Source: Paramacrobiotus richtersi (taxonomy: Eukaryota > Tardigrada > Eutardigrada > Parachela > Macrobiotidae). From it: a stretch of DNA of 22,354 nucleotides. Positions 10,226 through 19,248 of this stretch are shown here, one piece after another. The notes beneath the pieces are model-generated. The model was not told the DNA's origin. It ran no database searches and saw only the letters and a program-made list of their open reading frames with translations. Each line of letters starts with the position of its first letter. Position 1 is the first letter of the stretch. A program made the position numbers and the translations under genes. The stretch is taken from assembly GCA_034698045.1 (NCBI GenBank), contig JAQGAU010000958.1, positions 1 through 22,354 of the forward strand. The letters are read 5' to 3'.

Positions 10226-11891
10226 TAGGTTCAGGTACAACAGGTTCAGGGTCTATCAGATCTATGACAGTTTCGTTCCCATAGGCGCACCGATTCCTCC
10301 GCCATTACGTCTGCGGTACGTCGAGAAGATAGCGGAAGCCACGAATGTTGATGGGACCAATATAGACCTTCCTACTACCCAAGTCCAGACTGACCCGAAT
10401 CTGCCAGGGTAAATCTGTACAGTAGCTTGAGAAGGCAATGGCTGGAGCAAGTATTATGTTAATTATATAAGCGCTGTCATGTCAGTAACCTTTACTATCA
10501 AACTGCATGCAGCTCTTCGTTGCAAAGCAAACGTACTGGGAACAAACATGGCTGCTTCGTGTCTCATAAAAGACGTATACCCAGGCACACCTCGCATAGT
10601 TTGAGCAGTTGTGAATACATGCATTATTGCTGAGTGTACTGGTAGTACTGTTTGCAAGTTCAGATGCAGCTGATTGATCTAGTTATACAGGTCTCTGGAA
10701 TCTGACACCATTGACTTTAACAGAGGCTTCCACGTCGTCATCGAACAAGCACAAACTGGCCAGTTCCCAGCCGCAGCGGCCGTTGTGCGAAAACAGCGAG
10801 GAAAACGGCGAAAGACAGCTTACTGGACGCGAAAACAGCTGGGCAACCAGCGCCAGTGTGAGATCTGCGCGAAGATTTATGCGAGCGGGAAGAACTTAAA
10901 AGTCCATATGCTCCTTCATACCGGTGTAAAGGCCTACGCGTAAGTGAACCGGTTTAACTCCAGTTTACTCTAGACTGATGAACTGATGGCACAGATGCCA
11001 TTTCTGCAATAAACGTTTCACACAGCACAGTACCTTACAAGCCCATATTAACGCACACCTTGGCCGTCGAGACTGGGTGTGCGCTGTTTGCAACAAGAGC
11101 TTCATCCAATCAGCCCATCTGCGGACGCACGAGAACACCCACGCTGGAAAAAGGAACTACCAGTGCCAGTTGTGCAACAAGAAATTTCGGCACAAAGGTA
11201 AAGGGTGATCACAGAAATTTGTTCAAAAAGTAATATCACGTGCACGCTACTGCTTCAGTAGCTCAAACTAGTACTTCATCATAATCAACGTTTAATATCA
11301 CAATCAGACATACACTCAACCGCAATCGTCCATCGTATGAGTAGCTGTATAGGCTTGCAAAAAGTATTTATTGACTAAAATGAAGTTAACAGAAAAAATT
11401 TTGTTAAAAGTTAACAGTTAACACTTTGATTTTGTTTCATTTTCACCACCTCGAATCCATGCTTTTGTGTTCTGCGTGGCATTCAAATTTTAAATACTTT
11501 GTACTTCGCAGTTGGTATACATGGCTTGAGTTCCACACCTGTGGCAAGATTCTTCGATTTTTGTTGCACCGTCATCTTTTTATTCCGTTGAGATATTATA
11601 TCTTTTTCACTTGTGATAACAAACATTGTTCTCCGCTTTTGTCTAGATACTTGTGATCGCCATGCGTGCATACATGCCGATGGAAAGCCATTTGAGTGCG
11701 ACATCTGCCCTAGCGGATTTACCCGTCGGGAAGCTCTGAACAAACATATGGTCTCTTTGCATCCCAACTCGCCTTACCAGACCAGCATTCGTGAACTTGT
11801 TCGATTTGGAATGCCCTTACCTCTAGGTGTACGCACAGCTGCCATATCGTCCGAATCAGAACCTAGCGTACTGCCGATGATACCAGGCTGA
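10226..11891 (+). CDS. C2H2 zinc-finger protein, five fingers, four exons
   Basis: A likely nuclear DNA-binding protein. Exons are 10226-10408, 10691-10939, 10995-11197 and 11647-11891; introns of 282, 55 and 449 bp have GT/AG ends and compatible phases (2, 2, 1). Each finger keeps C-x2-C-x12-H: finger 1 CEIC...HMLLH, finger 2 CHFC...HINAH, finger 3 CAVC...HENTH, finger 4 CQLC...HACIH (split by the last intron) and finger 5 CDIC...HMVSLH with H-x4-H. Linkers are diverged from TGEKPY (TGVKAYA, LGRRDWV, AGKRNYQ), the last being ADGKPFE. Before the fingers lies a Pro-rich, then Lys/Arg-rich region (VVRKQRGKRRKTAYW, a possible nuclear localisation signal). After the fingers is a tail of about 45 residues. 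The first listed exon has no in-frame ATG, so at least one upstream exon is missing from the model. The acceptor at 10224-10225 follows a good branch-point-like TTACTGAG and takes phase 2. Confidence 0.88.
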
Positions 11892-12626
11892 ACTAGGAGC
11901 TTCTGCTCTTCACATTTAATCCCGCTTGCAAATCCACCCTCATGCAGACTTCGTAAAATGTGAGTGATGAGACCGCTTTTCTAGTCTGCCAATTAGCACT
12001 ATTGGGTTTGTTTGTTAGGAGCATTTTGTCTATGTCTAATCTTATACAAGTACTGATTGGAAAAATGCAAACTCAAGAGCTGCGTTAATTAAGCAGTGCT
12101 GGCTTGTTCTGTTGCGTAAAGTTGTGCCACCGGTGATTTTCGGATTTTTAACGATTTAATTGTCTATGTATTCGGATGTGACAGCAAATTTTCTAAACGA
12201 GGTTGACAGGGTTCAGTAGATTACGCTTGTCCAGTATCCTTCCTTCTGCTGTAGTAGAAAGTTTCGTCACAACGGATATATTCAATTCAACGCCGCAGTT
12301 CAAACAGACGAAATCAGATTAAGTACAAAAGTGTGTATAGTCTCTTTGAAGCGTTCATATTTTGATGTTTGTGAGTGTACAGGAAATCTGTTATCGTAGT
12401 AATCGTAGCATCATTTTATTCCCTTCTGTTTTAAATTGTGTTCTTTTTCACGCGAAACAGAGATGTATGAACCCAGTATGTACAGTATTGAGCTAGTGGC
12501 AGTTACGCTAGAGTCGACAGCTGGTTGTGCGATCTTTCATATCCACAGAAGTGACAGAACAACAACAGCGATAAGCAGCCTTCAGTAATGTTAATCGTAG
12601 TACGGCCTTGCTAAATATTTGCTAAT
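11892..12626. other. No gene seen
   Basis: Downstream flank of the zinc-finger gene. It has no coding signal, no clean AATAAA close to the stop, and no repeat that I can see. Confidence 0.45.
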
Positions 12627-12749
12627 ATGCAGTTTTGTTTGATCGTTGTTATAGCATTAGTTGTTTGCGCAGGAGTACATATCCCGCTCCGGCATGAGCT
12701 CGAGCATGGCAAACAGCGCGTAAATCATAAATGTGACAGTACCTTTTAG
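12627..12749 (+). CDS. Short signal-peptide ORF or orphan first exon
   Basis: A 40-codon frame starts MQFCLIVVIALVVCAGVHIP, a textbook signal peptide (hydrophobic core, small residues near the cleavage site), then LRHELEHGKQR. A GTAAAT sequence lies directly after CAGCGC at 12719, so it may be a first exon spliced there; otherwise the frame runs on to a stop at 12747. The VHIPLRHELEHG segment loosely recalls the propeptide start of pepsin-family proteases ('IPL.r'), which is only a guess. Degraded kinase sequence follows instead of a matching second exon, so it may be orphaned. Confidence 0.3.
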   Translation: MQFCLIVVIALVVCAGVHIPLRHELEHGKQRVNHKCDSTF

Positions 12750-12893
12750 CACATACAGTACACACCGAAGCGTTAAACAGCGCTCTGCTGCATTTTTTCA
12801 AAAAACGGGATTCCCTCTCCTACAAGTGTTTGAAAGAAATGGATAATCCGGTACAGTGCAGCATTCCAGTCATCTTCTATCATCCGGTGGCAG

Positions 12894-13650
12894 CTGGAGC
12901 AGAAGGCGTAGTATACCGAGCAAAGCGCACAGATACATCGAAGATAGTAGCCGTTAAATGCATTTTTTTTACGAGACTCGCAGCCGGATATAGGGCTTGC
13001 ATCTCTCAAACAAAAACTTGATATTTGTACGAAGCTGGACCATCCAAACATCGTGCGTCATATGCATCACCAAAGCGACCCATTGGCTGGACTTTTGTAC
13101 GAGCCAGCATATGAAATCCTTATGGAATTCTGTGAAGGTGAAAACCAACAAAGATACAATTTTGTTTTGCTATGTATACCGTTATTAAACTGCCCCGGCA
13201 TACAGATCCGCTTATGTACACATCGACAAAATTTTCTTATTTCCATGATTTACAGCAAGATCCACAGTTGTCAATCTTAAGCGAACGTTAGTCTGTTGAA
13301 AGATAATCTACTACTGCATATTATCGAGCCTTTTTGATTTATGGTGTTAAAATGAGCGAAATCTGTTTTCTTGGTTCAAATTACGAAGCTACTTTTCTCG
13401 AGTCAACGTATTTCAGGAGGAACGCTGACACAACTGATACGGCATTTCGAGATTACTCCATACTTTTTTCGAAAGTGGACAGCGCAGATGCTGGACGATA
13501 GCTGACCCAGAACTGGACCAAGAATTATTCGGCGAAGAGGTTTCACGAGGGCATCAAGCTGATCTATGGAGTCTTGGGTGTGTAATAATTCAAATGTTAA
13601 GCCGTATGTGGGACCGGAACATGATGCAGATTTTGCGACTACTGCATGGA
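12894..13650 (+). pseudogene. STE11/MEKK-like protein kinase, decayed
   Basis: Recognisable kinase pieces lie in order. An exon at 12894-13137 gives the glycine loop GAEGVVYRAK and the ATP-lysine motif IVAVK. After a frame change at the eight-T run 12963-12970 it continues DSQPDIGLASLKQK, LDHPNIVR and EILMEFCEG. A GGTGAA donor joins in phase across 13138-13416 (acceptor GTATTTCAG) to GGTLTQLIRHFEITPYFFRK and WTAQML. That frame stops at 13503. From about 13537 another frame gives EVSRGHQADLWSLGCVIIQM, the subdomain VIII-IX motif. Only about 35 bp separate these blocks, so the HRD catalytic loop, the DFG and most of the activation segment are absent. A further frame after 13595 (KPYVGPEHDADF) may continue subdomain X. 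Subdomain XI is missing. With two or three frame changes and no catalytic loop, this cannot be an active kinase. The first Gly of the loop falls before the exon boundary. Confidence 0.75.
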
Positions 13651-14320
13651 CCTTCAAACCGGAAAACGTCAGAGCTGCGTGCGTAGAATGAACAACAATT
13701 GTTCAGGGAATTACTTCGAGCAAAACAACCGATCCTACGACTGTTTGGTGTCAGAATGCTGCACAGATTATAGCAGTGTACAAAAAAATGGTGTATTCAG
13801 TGTTATACAGCCAGCCGCTAGATCAGGCGTACTCCTTTTCAGAGTAACAGATTCTGCTCCCGAAGGCATTACTCTGCGCCGACCGGATCGAGAAGACATG
13901 CCAGTAATCAGCACATCTTGGCGTTTTGGACCCGCAACGAACGAGTCCCTACAGTATCTATATCATCTTCACGATCATAACTTTCCCATGGTGGGCGTTT
14001 ATTCCAAGGAGGAGCTCATTGGCTTCACGATTTGCAGCGCTGACATGGTACTGGCCGCAGCCTACATCCACCCTGAATTTCGCGGTCAGGGACTGCTTGG
14101 ACTCGTGACGCGACATATCACGGAACAAATGGAACAAGTCGGTCAGCATACGTGTATCTGTTTTATCTGCGAAGAAAACGGCGCGTCTAAGAGAGCAACT
14201 GCCAAAAGCGGCGCAGAGAGGATGAAAGAATGGAAAGTGGTGTACATTCTTTACAAACCTTTTAACGTCGCCGATGATGATCCATTACTGTTGTGGTACG
14301 CCAAGGTTAAGGGAGCTTAG
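13646..14320 (+). CDS. GLYAT-like GNAT N-acyltransferase
   Basis: Glycine N-acyltransferase-like enzymes move an acyl group from acyl-CoA to an amino acceptor. From about residue 73 the protein follows the GLYAT C-terminal (FR47-like GNAT) layout: EGITLRRPDREDMPVISTSW (family 'l..ed...in..W'), then FPMVGVYSKEELIGFTIC, then the acetyl-CoA motif AAAYIHPEFRGQGLLGLV, then CFICEENGASKRATAKSGAE and RMKEWKVVYILYKPF. Residues 1-65 match nothing I know and overlap a degraded kinase relic. A good acceptor (CTCCTTTTCAG) ends at 13842, so the true exon may begin at 13843 with an upstream exon missing. Family members are near 290 residues with a separate N-terminal domain, which is absent here. The stop TAG is followed at once by AATAAA. 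The frame is intact, so it may be functional or a recent fragment. Confidence 0.8.
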   Translation: MDLQTGKRQSCVRRMNNNCSGNYFEQNNRSYDCLVSECCTDYSSVQKNGVFSVIQPAARSGVLLFRVTDSAPEGITLRRPDREDMPVISTSWRFGPATNESLQYLYHLHDHNFPMVGVYSKEELIGFTICSADMVLAAAYIHPEFRGQGLLGLVTRHITEQMEQVGQHTCICFICEENGASKRATAKSGAERMKEWKVVYILYKPFNVADDDPLLLWYAKVKGA

Positions 14321-14326
14321 AATAAA
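14321..14326 (+). promoter_or_regulatory. Polyadenylation signal AATAAA abutting the stop codon
   Basis: AATAAA begins on the base after the acyltransferase TAG. This implies a very short 3'UTR if the signal is used. Confidence 0.55.
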
Positions 14327-14580
14327 TCTTCAATGCGGTGTCCACGAATACTTTCGACTGGGCAGCAACACAAACTCTGAACCTTTTAACGTTAACCTTT
14401 CACCAGTATAATGCTCATAGCAAAGCCTCGAAAAGGCACCAGTGCGGCCTCGTCGGTTTTCTCGGAAATTTACGACCTATATACATATTTCAAAACATCC
14501 TTTGTCTCGTTCAGCTTCGCTCTGGGAACTTGGAGTAGACATCCTTGAAAACTGGATTTTATTGACTAATAATTTCCTAG

Positions 14581-14627
14581 TGCATAATAATATTATGCAT
14601 AATAATAATATATTATATTATATTATA
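14581..14627. repeat. AT-rich simple repeat with a short inverted repeat
   Basis: TAA/TAT runs. The first 19 bases form arms TGCATAAT and ATTATGCA around a three-base loop. The rest is ATAATAATATATTATATTA-type sequence. Confidence 0.75.
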
Positions 14628-15684
14628 GTTTACGGAGGCCTTGCCTTGCATGGTTACTTCCGTTGGGAATCGAAAATCGAGTTTTTTGTAGTTGTACAAG
14701 CCAAACGGCTCGTACTGTGCAGAATGAACGACGAAAAAGGCTTAGTCGGCAATTATGATATCGGAACCGGCACTTTCGCGCCCAGAACTGACTAGCTGTA
14801 CAGTTCGGTCCGATTTGCTTTACAGGTGTAAGTATGTATGTAGTCTGCACAGTGGAAATCGCAGCTTAAGTAGTGATGTTTATTCTCCGTGTTGCAGTCG
14901 ACGCACAGAGCAGTAATACACCAAATTCCACCACCGCAGGTCGGATCATGATTGCAGTGCGCGCGCTTTCATTAGACGCTATACAAGCACAGATATCGTT
15001 TGACGCCCTCGTTTTTCTCGATTTTTGTTGCCCTGTGGCTGTGGCTAGAATGCGCAAACCATAAGGCCACAAACCGAAACCAAACGTTTTCGTCTCTTAC
15101 GAGAGCGGTATCCGAATGCATGCCAGTGTCGACACGTCAGGGCGTTATAGTGCCGCGCGCACCGACAGAAAGGACTATCCAAAACGTCCCACGACTACTG
15201 GTTCTGCAGAAAAAATGTTTCTGGGCATCAGTACTAAGGGAAATGATGTCTCGTGACTCTTGATTATATGGGCAAAACGTAGCATGGACATTAAGCACAT
15301 AACATCCTTCTCTAAAAACTACGCGAAAGGTTCTAGATTTAATCGATGCTATACCACTGATCCCTAAATATACATGCTGCCACTATACATCATTCAAAGA
15401 GTTAAGCCAATTTACAGCTTTCTGTGTATAACATTTGCAGCACTTCAGCATATGAAAAAATATGCCGCCTCGAGTACTGTCCTTGTTGGCCAGAAATCCT
15501 ATCTTTTCCAAAACTTTCACAACTCTTCCTTTTTCCAGTATCCTTGAATTCTGTCCAGTATAGCCACGGGAGGTATTATTTTACGAAGTAAAAGTGATCA
15601 TACATCAGACCTTCACATTCGGCACACTATAGAATATCATTCCAACAATCAACTGACAACCTACGTGGTAATATTTTGTTGCAG

Positions 15685-15772
15685 GACACTGCCGTACGCG
15701 CCGACTGCAGTGCGTTACCGCAGCAGATGCAGCGTTGCGGAAGGAGCGATCGCCCTAACGTTTTTAGAAATT
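15685..15772 (+). other. Candidate internal exon of 88 bp
   Basis: The acceptor ATTTTGTTGCAG (ending 15684) and the strong donor T|GTAAGC (from 15773) bracket 88 bases that are GC-richer than their flanks and open in two frames: DTAVRADCSALPQQMQRCGR in one, TLPYAPTAVRYRSRCSVAEG in the other. I cannot choose a frame or find partner exons. It could be a 5' exon of the receptor gene at 16373, or nothing. Confidence 0.2.
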
Positions 15773-16372
15773 GTAAGCTCTAAAAACTCCCGAAGTAAAA
15801 GAAAATCATAATTGAAAAACCAACGCGCCTATGTCACCCACTGCAATTTCAGCGTTTTACTGACGCATAGCAGAGTTACATGTACATCTCTTCACGGAAT
15901 ACGGAGTTCACTGTGGGAAAAGAAACCAGCGAGCTGGAGCATAAATAATAATATGCAATAATAATGTTTTACGTAATGTTCGCTTGCATGGTTTACTGTA
16001 GTTCCTCGTTGGTTCACCTGAAGCTTCGTGTGGTTTAATCGGCTCACTGGTATGTGTCAGCTGTCAAGAACAAAATATATTTTACACACTTTTTGCTTCA
16101 AAGCTTGGTTTACTCACTGTTTACTGTGGTATCCGTTGCCGTAAGCCATCTATCTTTGCGACAATGTCGCACACGAGGTGAATTATGCAGCAGACAGTTA
16201 ATCAGATAGAGTTTGCATGGTCTCGCGTTACCCTATGTGATGCATTGGCGCAACATTAACCGCTTTTCTGCATTTGTAGCTGCAATGAACAGCTAGCTAC
16301 ACATACAGCAAACATCTTCGCTTGTAGTCAACAGCGGTGGCTCACAACAGGACCTACACTTAATAGTTAATA

Positions 16373-17928
16373 GTGGTTGTACATGGCCATAGTTTATATA
16401 GAAAACTACTATCAACGACCTTTCGACGCCCCGGTGTGTGCGTTCCTGTTCTGGAATATAACAGTATCATTTGGTGGAAGATGAGGAAACATACTAGATA
16501 TTCGTTTAAAGTGCCGGCGGTGTATGGGGTTTTTCTAAATATTTTCGGGTTGTCAAATCCATGGCAAAAAAAATCAATCATTCAGTCCTTACTCTGGTTG
16601 GTATGGTCATTTATACTAGTCGCGTACCAGACGGTCATCACGTTAGGTAACCAGGCGGCCATTATAGACAGCAAGGATTCTGCACTGATTACCGATTTGG
16701 ATCTGTTTGCGTTCTTGAAGGCGGTTGCGAGAATTCTGGTGGGCCTGCATGGAATAATCGTCATCGCTGTGTTTCGGTTTAGCTCAGCCGATCTGCGCGC
16801 AACTGTAGATTTACTACAAGAAAGGCTTTCTGCCGCTATCCAGAGACAATGGTTCCTGCGCTCGTGGATTGCAGGCTACATTTGGATTGGCGTCGTTGTT
16901 GTTTCCGGGTTAGTTGGTGAATCACTAGGCAAGGTTGGGTTTGAATCGCTGACAATGCTAAACACAAGTGACTGGATAACGCCACAAGCATATTTCCGGT
17001 TCCCTGATGATACGACTTGGAATACAACGCTGATTGTTATTGCCCCTGTCTCCATTTGCTTTGCCATTTGCGAATATGTTTATCTCTCCTTACCGTATGG
17101 AGTGTTGATCGCCTGGCTTTTCCCGCTGGTACACGTAGCGAATCAAATTATCCGTGCTTTGAATCAAATGGTCTCGCGGAGAACGTATGGTAATATGCTT
17201 ATGTGCTACAACAGACATCGCGACCTGCGATGTTCCATAAGGAGCATTAATAGATGCTTTGGAACGCTGATATTCGTGAACATTGTGCAAGCTACCATCT
17301 GCACTGTAGTAGTTCTCGGAATGGTGCTGAATTCGGAAACCGAGCTGATGAAGAATGCGGATTTAATGTTCCTTTACGTTGGAGTGTTCTCCAGCACGGT
17401 TCTGACGTTATTCATGGACCTGCTGAACAGTAAGGTAAGAGCGCTATCCAGCGTCAGTGGGACTCAAACTGCTGAATCCTGTAATCCTTCTGTGGAGGTA
17501 CCGTGGATCTTTATAATGGTCACTACAGTGTTCAAAAAGTTCTCTGCCGTTATCGTTCAAAGTACACACCGGCATGTTATTTGTATTTCCCAGATGGAAC
17601 GAATAAGCGAATTGACAGAGGAGGTTAGGGACGACCAACTAGTGCAGCAGAATGTGCGTGATCAGTGTCAGCGACTGCTGGACGAGTCGACTGCCAAGAA
17701 CACCACAATTATGGCCCTACGTTTCTTGGGGATCAATACAAAATACTTCGTTTCGGTATGAAGTAAAGCACTCCAAAAGTGTTTCTATGGTCCACCAATA
17801 GCAGCTCTGTAATGTCTAATAAGAACTCTCGCAACTAACCGAATGTTCTTGTCTTTCAGGTTTTAAGCCTTCTGGCCGGTTACGCCATCATGCTGGTCGA
17901 ATTCCGCACTGGAAAGCCGAAGCCTTGA
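16373..17928 (+). CDS. Gustatory-receptor-like seven-transmembrane chemoreceptor
   Basis: A membrane protein of the insect-type gustatory receptor (GR/GRL) superfamily, which are ligand-gated channels with an inverted seven-helix topology. Exon 1 is 16373-17755 (461 codons). A 104-bp intron (GTATGA...TTGTCTTTCAG) follows in phase 0, then exon 2 at 17860-17928 adds VLSLLAGYAIMLVEFRTGKP and KP before the stop; total 483 residues. Hydrophobic segments lie near residues 68-92, 105-130, 165-185, 220-255, 290-315 and 325-350, with the last spanning the junction. In the last helix GYAIMLVEF matches the GR TM7 motif TYhhhhhQF with T to G and Q to E. A phase-0 intron just before TM7 is typical of GR genes. 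A second Met at residue 37 (16481) begins MRKHTRYSFKVPAVYGVFLN, more like a usual GR start, giving 447 residues. The sequence is intact with no frame breaks. The ligand is unknown. Confidence 0.82.
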
Positions 17929-18054
17929 GCCTCAAACTCCATCGTGAACGAATGGTCGCAAGATTGCAACAAGATTGTTTCGCCATGGCTGATAAAATTT
18001 CTTTGATCAAGTTTTTTTTACCGATCCAGAAGTTGCTTGTGTAAATAGTGGAAT

Positions 18055-18060
18055 AATAAA
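18055..18060 (+). promoter_or_regulatory. Polyadenylation signal AATAAA of the receptor gene
   Basis: AATAAA lies about 127 bp after the receptor stop codon on the same strand and is followed by a short T/G-containing stretch. This position suits the end of its 3'UTR. Confidence 0.55.
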
Positions 18061-18619
18061 GGTCACTTGCGCGTTAATGCATGCTATGTCGGCTCGTTTA
18101 CAGAGAGCACAGAAACGTTGAATGGTTGGGCAAATAGTTGTAGAGGTAACAGCTATGAGAGTCCCGATGGATTGCTTACAGAAAAAAAGTGAGAGCGACT
18201 CCGCTGCCTTATGCACGCGAACAGAACACCAAATTCGACGAAAACCAACTACTGGTGGCGTTTTTGTTGACATTATGCAGAATGTATCAAGCCGCTGCTG
18301 GAACTTTTGTCTGTGGAGTGCAGGGCATGAGCTCGGGTACCGGATGAACGGCCAACGGCCATTTGGAAGTACGACAATGTATTTGTCACTATTTGGAACG
18401 ACCATCTTTTAGCTGGACCGAAAAACATACGACCGTGGCCGAACGGTCTAACAGGGAGGGAAAGCGCATTTACATGTCACGATCCGCAGAAGCATGGGTG
18501 AGCATTCTGCCAATATCTGTATATTAGGACGTTCACTACGAGTTTACGACGAAATCGGCCAACCTTTGACTTGCAGCCGTCTAGTGCCGAACACGACCAG
18601 ACTCGAGTTTCAAAAAGTA

Positions 18620-18648
18620 CTTTGTGCACAAAGGTTTTTGTGCACAAA
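18620..18648. repeat. Paired palindromes containing TTTGTGCACAAA
   Basis: The 14-base perfect palindrome CTTTGTGCACAAAG (18620-18633) is followed after three bases by a second core TTTGTGCACAAA (18637-18648), and then by decayed copies GTGTACAAAG and TTTTGTG. This may be a small local duplication or a dyad binding site. Confidence 0.6.
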
Positions 18649-19208
18649 GTGTACAAAGTTTTGTGTTTTTGTGCGCTTTAATTCACATAAAAAATAAGAC
18701 AAAAAAGTCAAAAGTCATGCATGTCACACGGTTAATATTGTACTTCTCTAGTTGGCTGTAAACTGCAAAGTATGCGCGTATTACTTTACTACGCTCTTAT
18801 CTTGCAGTAGTAAACAATGCATATGACTATATATTTGATGCATTCATCAAATTTGCAACGGCAAATACCACACCTTTATCTTGCCAGATGGTTGTTCAGC
18901 TTTTCTACAGATCAGTTAAGCGATTAACTTCAAATACTGCTAAGCGACATTCGACGGCAGATTCTTGTTGTTCAAGACCGATGTATAGCATGGCTAGCTA
19001 GGGCCAATGTACAGGTGGCAAAACTCATTTACCATAGATCACAAATTACGTAGTTGGTTAACGCCGTTAACTTGTGCGAAAGCTAGATTTTTATTCCGTG
19101 ATTTTTAGTGACCAAAAGTTTTGGTGAAATCAGTTTCAACGGTTAAAATTTTTGGTTTGGTGACGGTTACCCGGTTAACGAGTACAGCCCAGTTTTTGCG
19201 TAAAAAAT

Positions 19209-19248
19209 CCAGATTTTGTCGAAAACTGTCAGTTTTCCGACAAAATGG
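19209..19248. other. Stem-loop
   Basis: Arms ATTTTGTCGAAAAC (19213-19226) and GTTTTCCGACAAAAT (19232-19246) pair with a single-base bulge around the loop TGTCA; flanking CC and GG may extend the stem. It is too short for a typical miRNA precursor. It could be the remnant of an inverted-repeat element. Confidence 0.5.

Larger units (their letters stand above)
14327..16372. other. Mostly noncoding; AT-rich patch and one candidate exon
   Basis: No gene was identified. It contains the AT-rich repeat at 14581-14627 and a possible small exon at 15685-15772. Longer frames at 14442-14795, 14873-15064 and 15000-15263 show no motif, signal peptide or compatible splice partners. Confidence 0.4.

Noticed and set aside
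13403-13657. Minus-strand 84-codon frame
   Set aside because: It is antisense to the kinase relic.
14442-14795. 117-codon frame through the AT-rich repeat
   Set aside because: The middle is encoded by simple repeat and the rest has no motif.
18007-18405. Minus-strand 132-codon frame downstream of the receptor gene
   Set aside because: It overlaps the receptor 3'UTR in antisense, with no domain and no splice evidence.
18436-18446. tRNA gene suggested by an A-box
   Set aside because: No B-box and no pairing acceptor stem within 100 bases; kept only as a possible SINE head.
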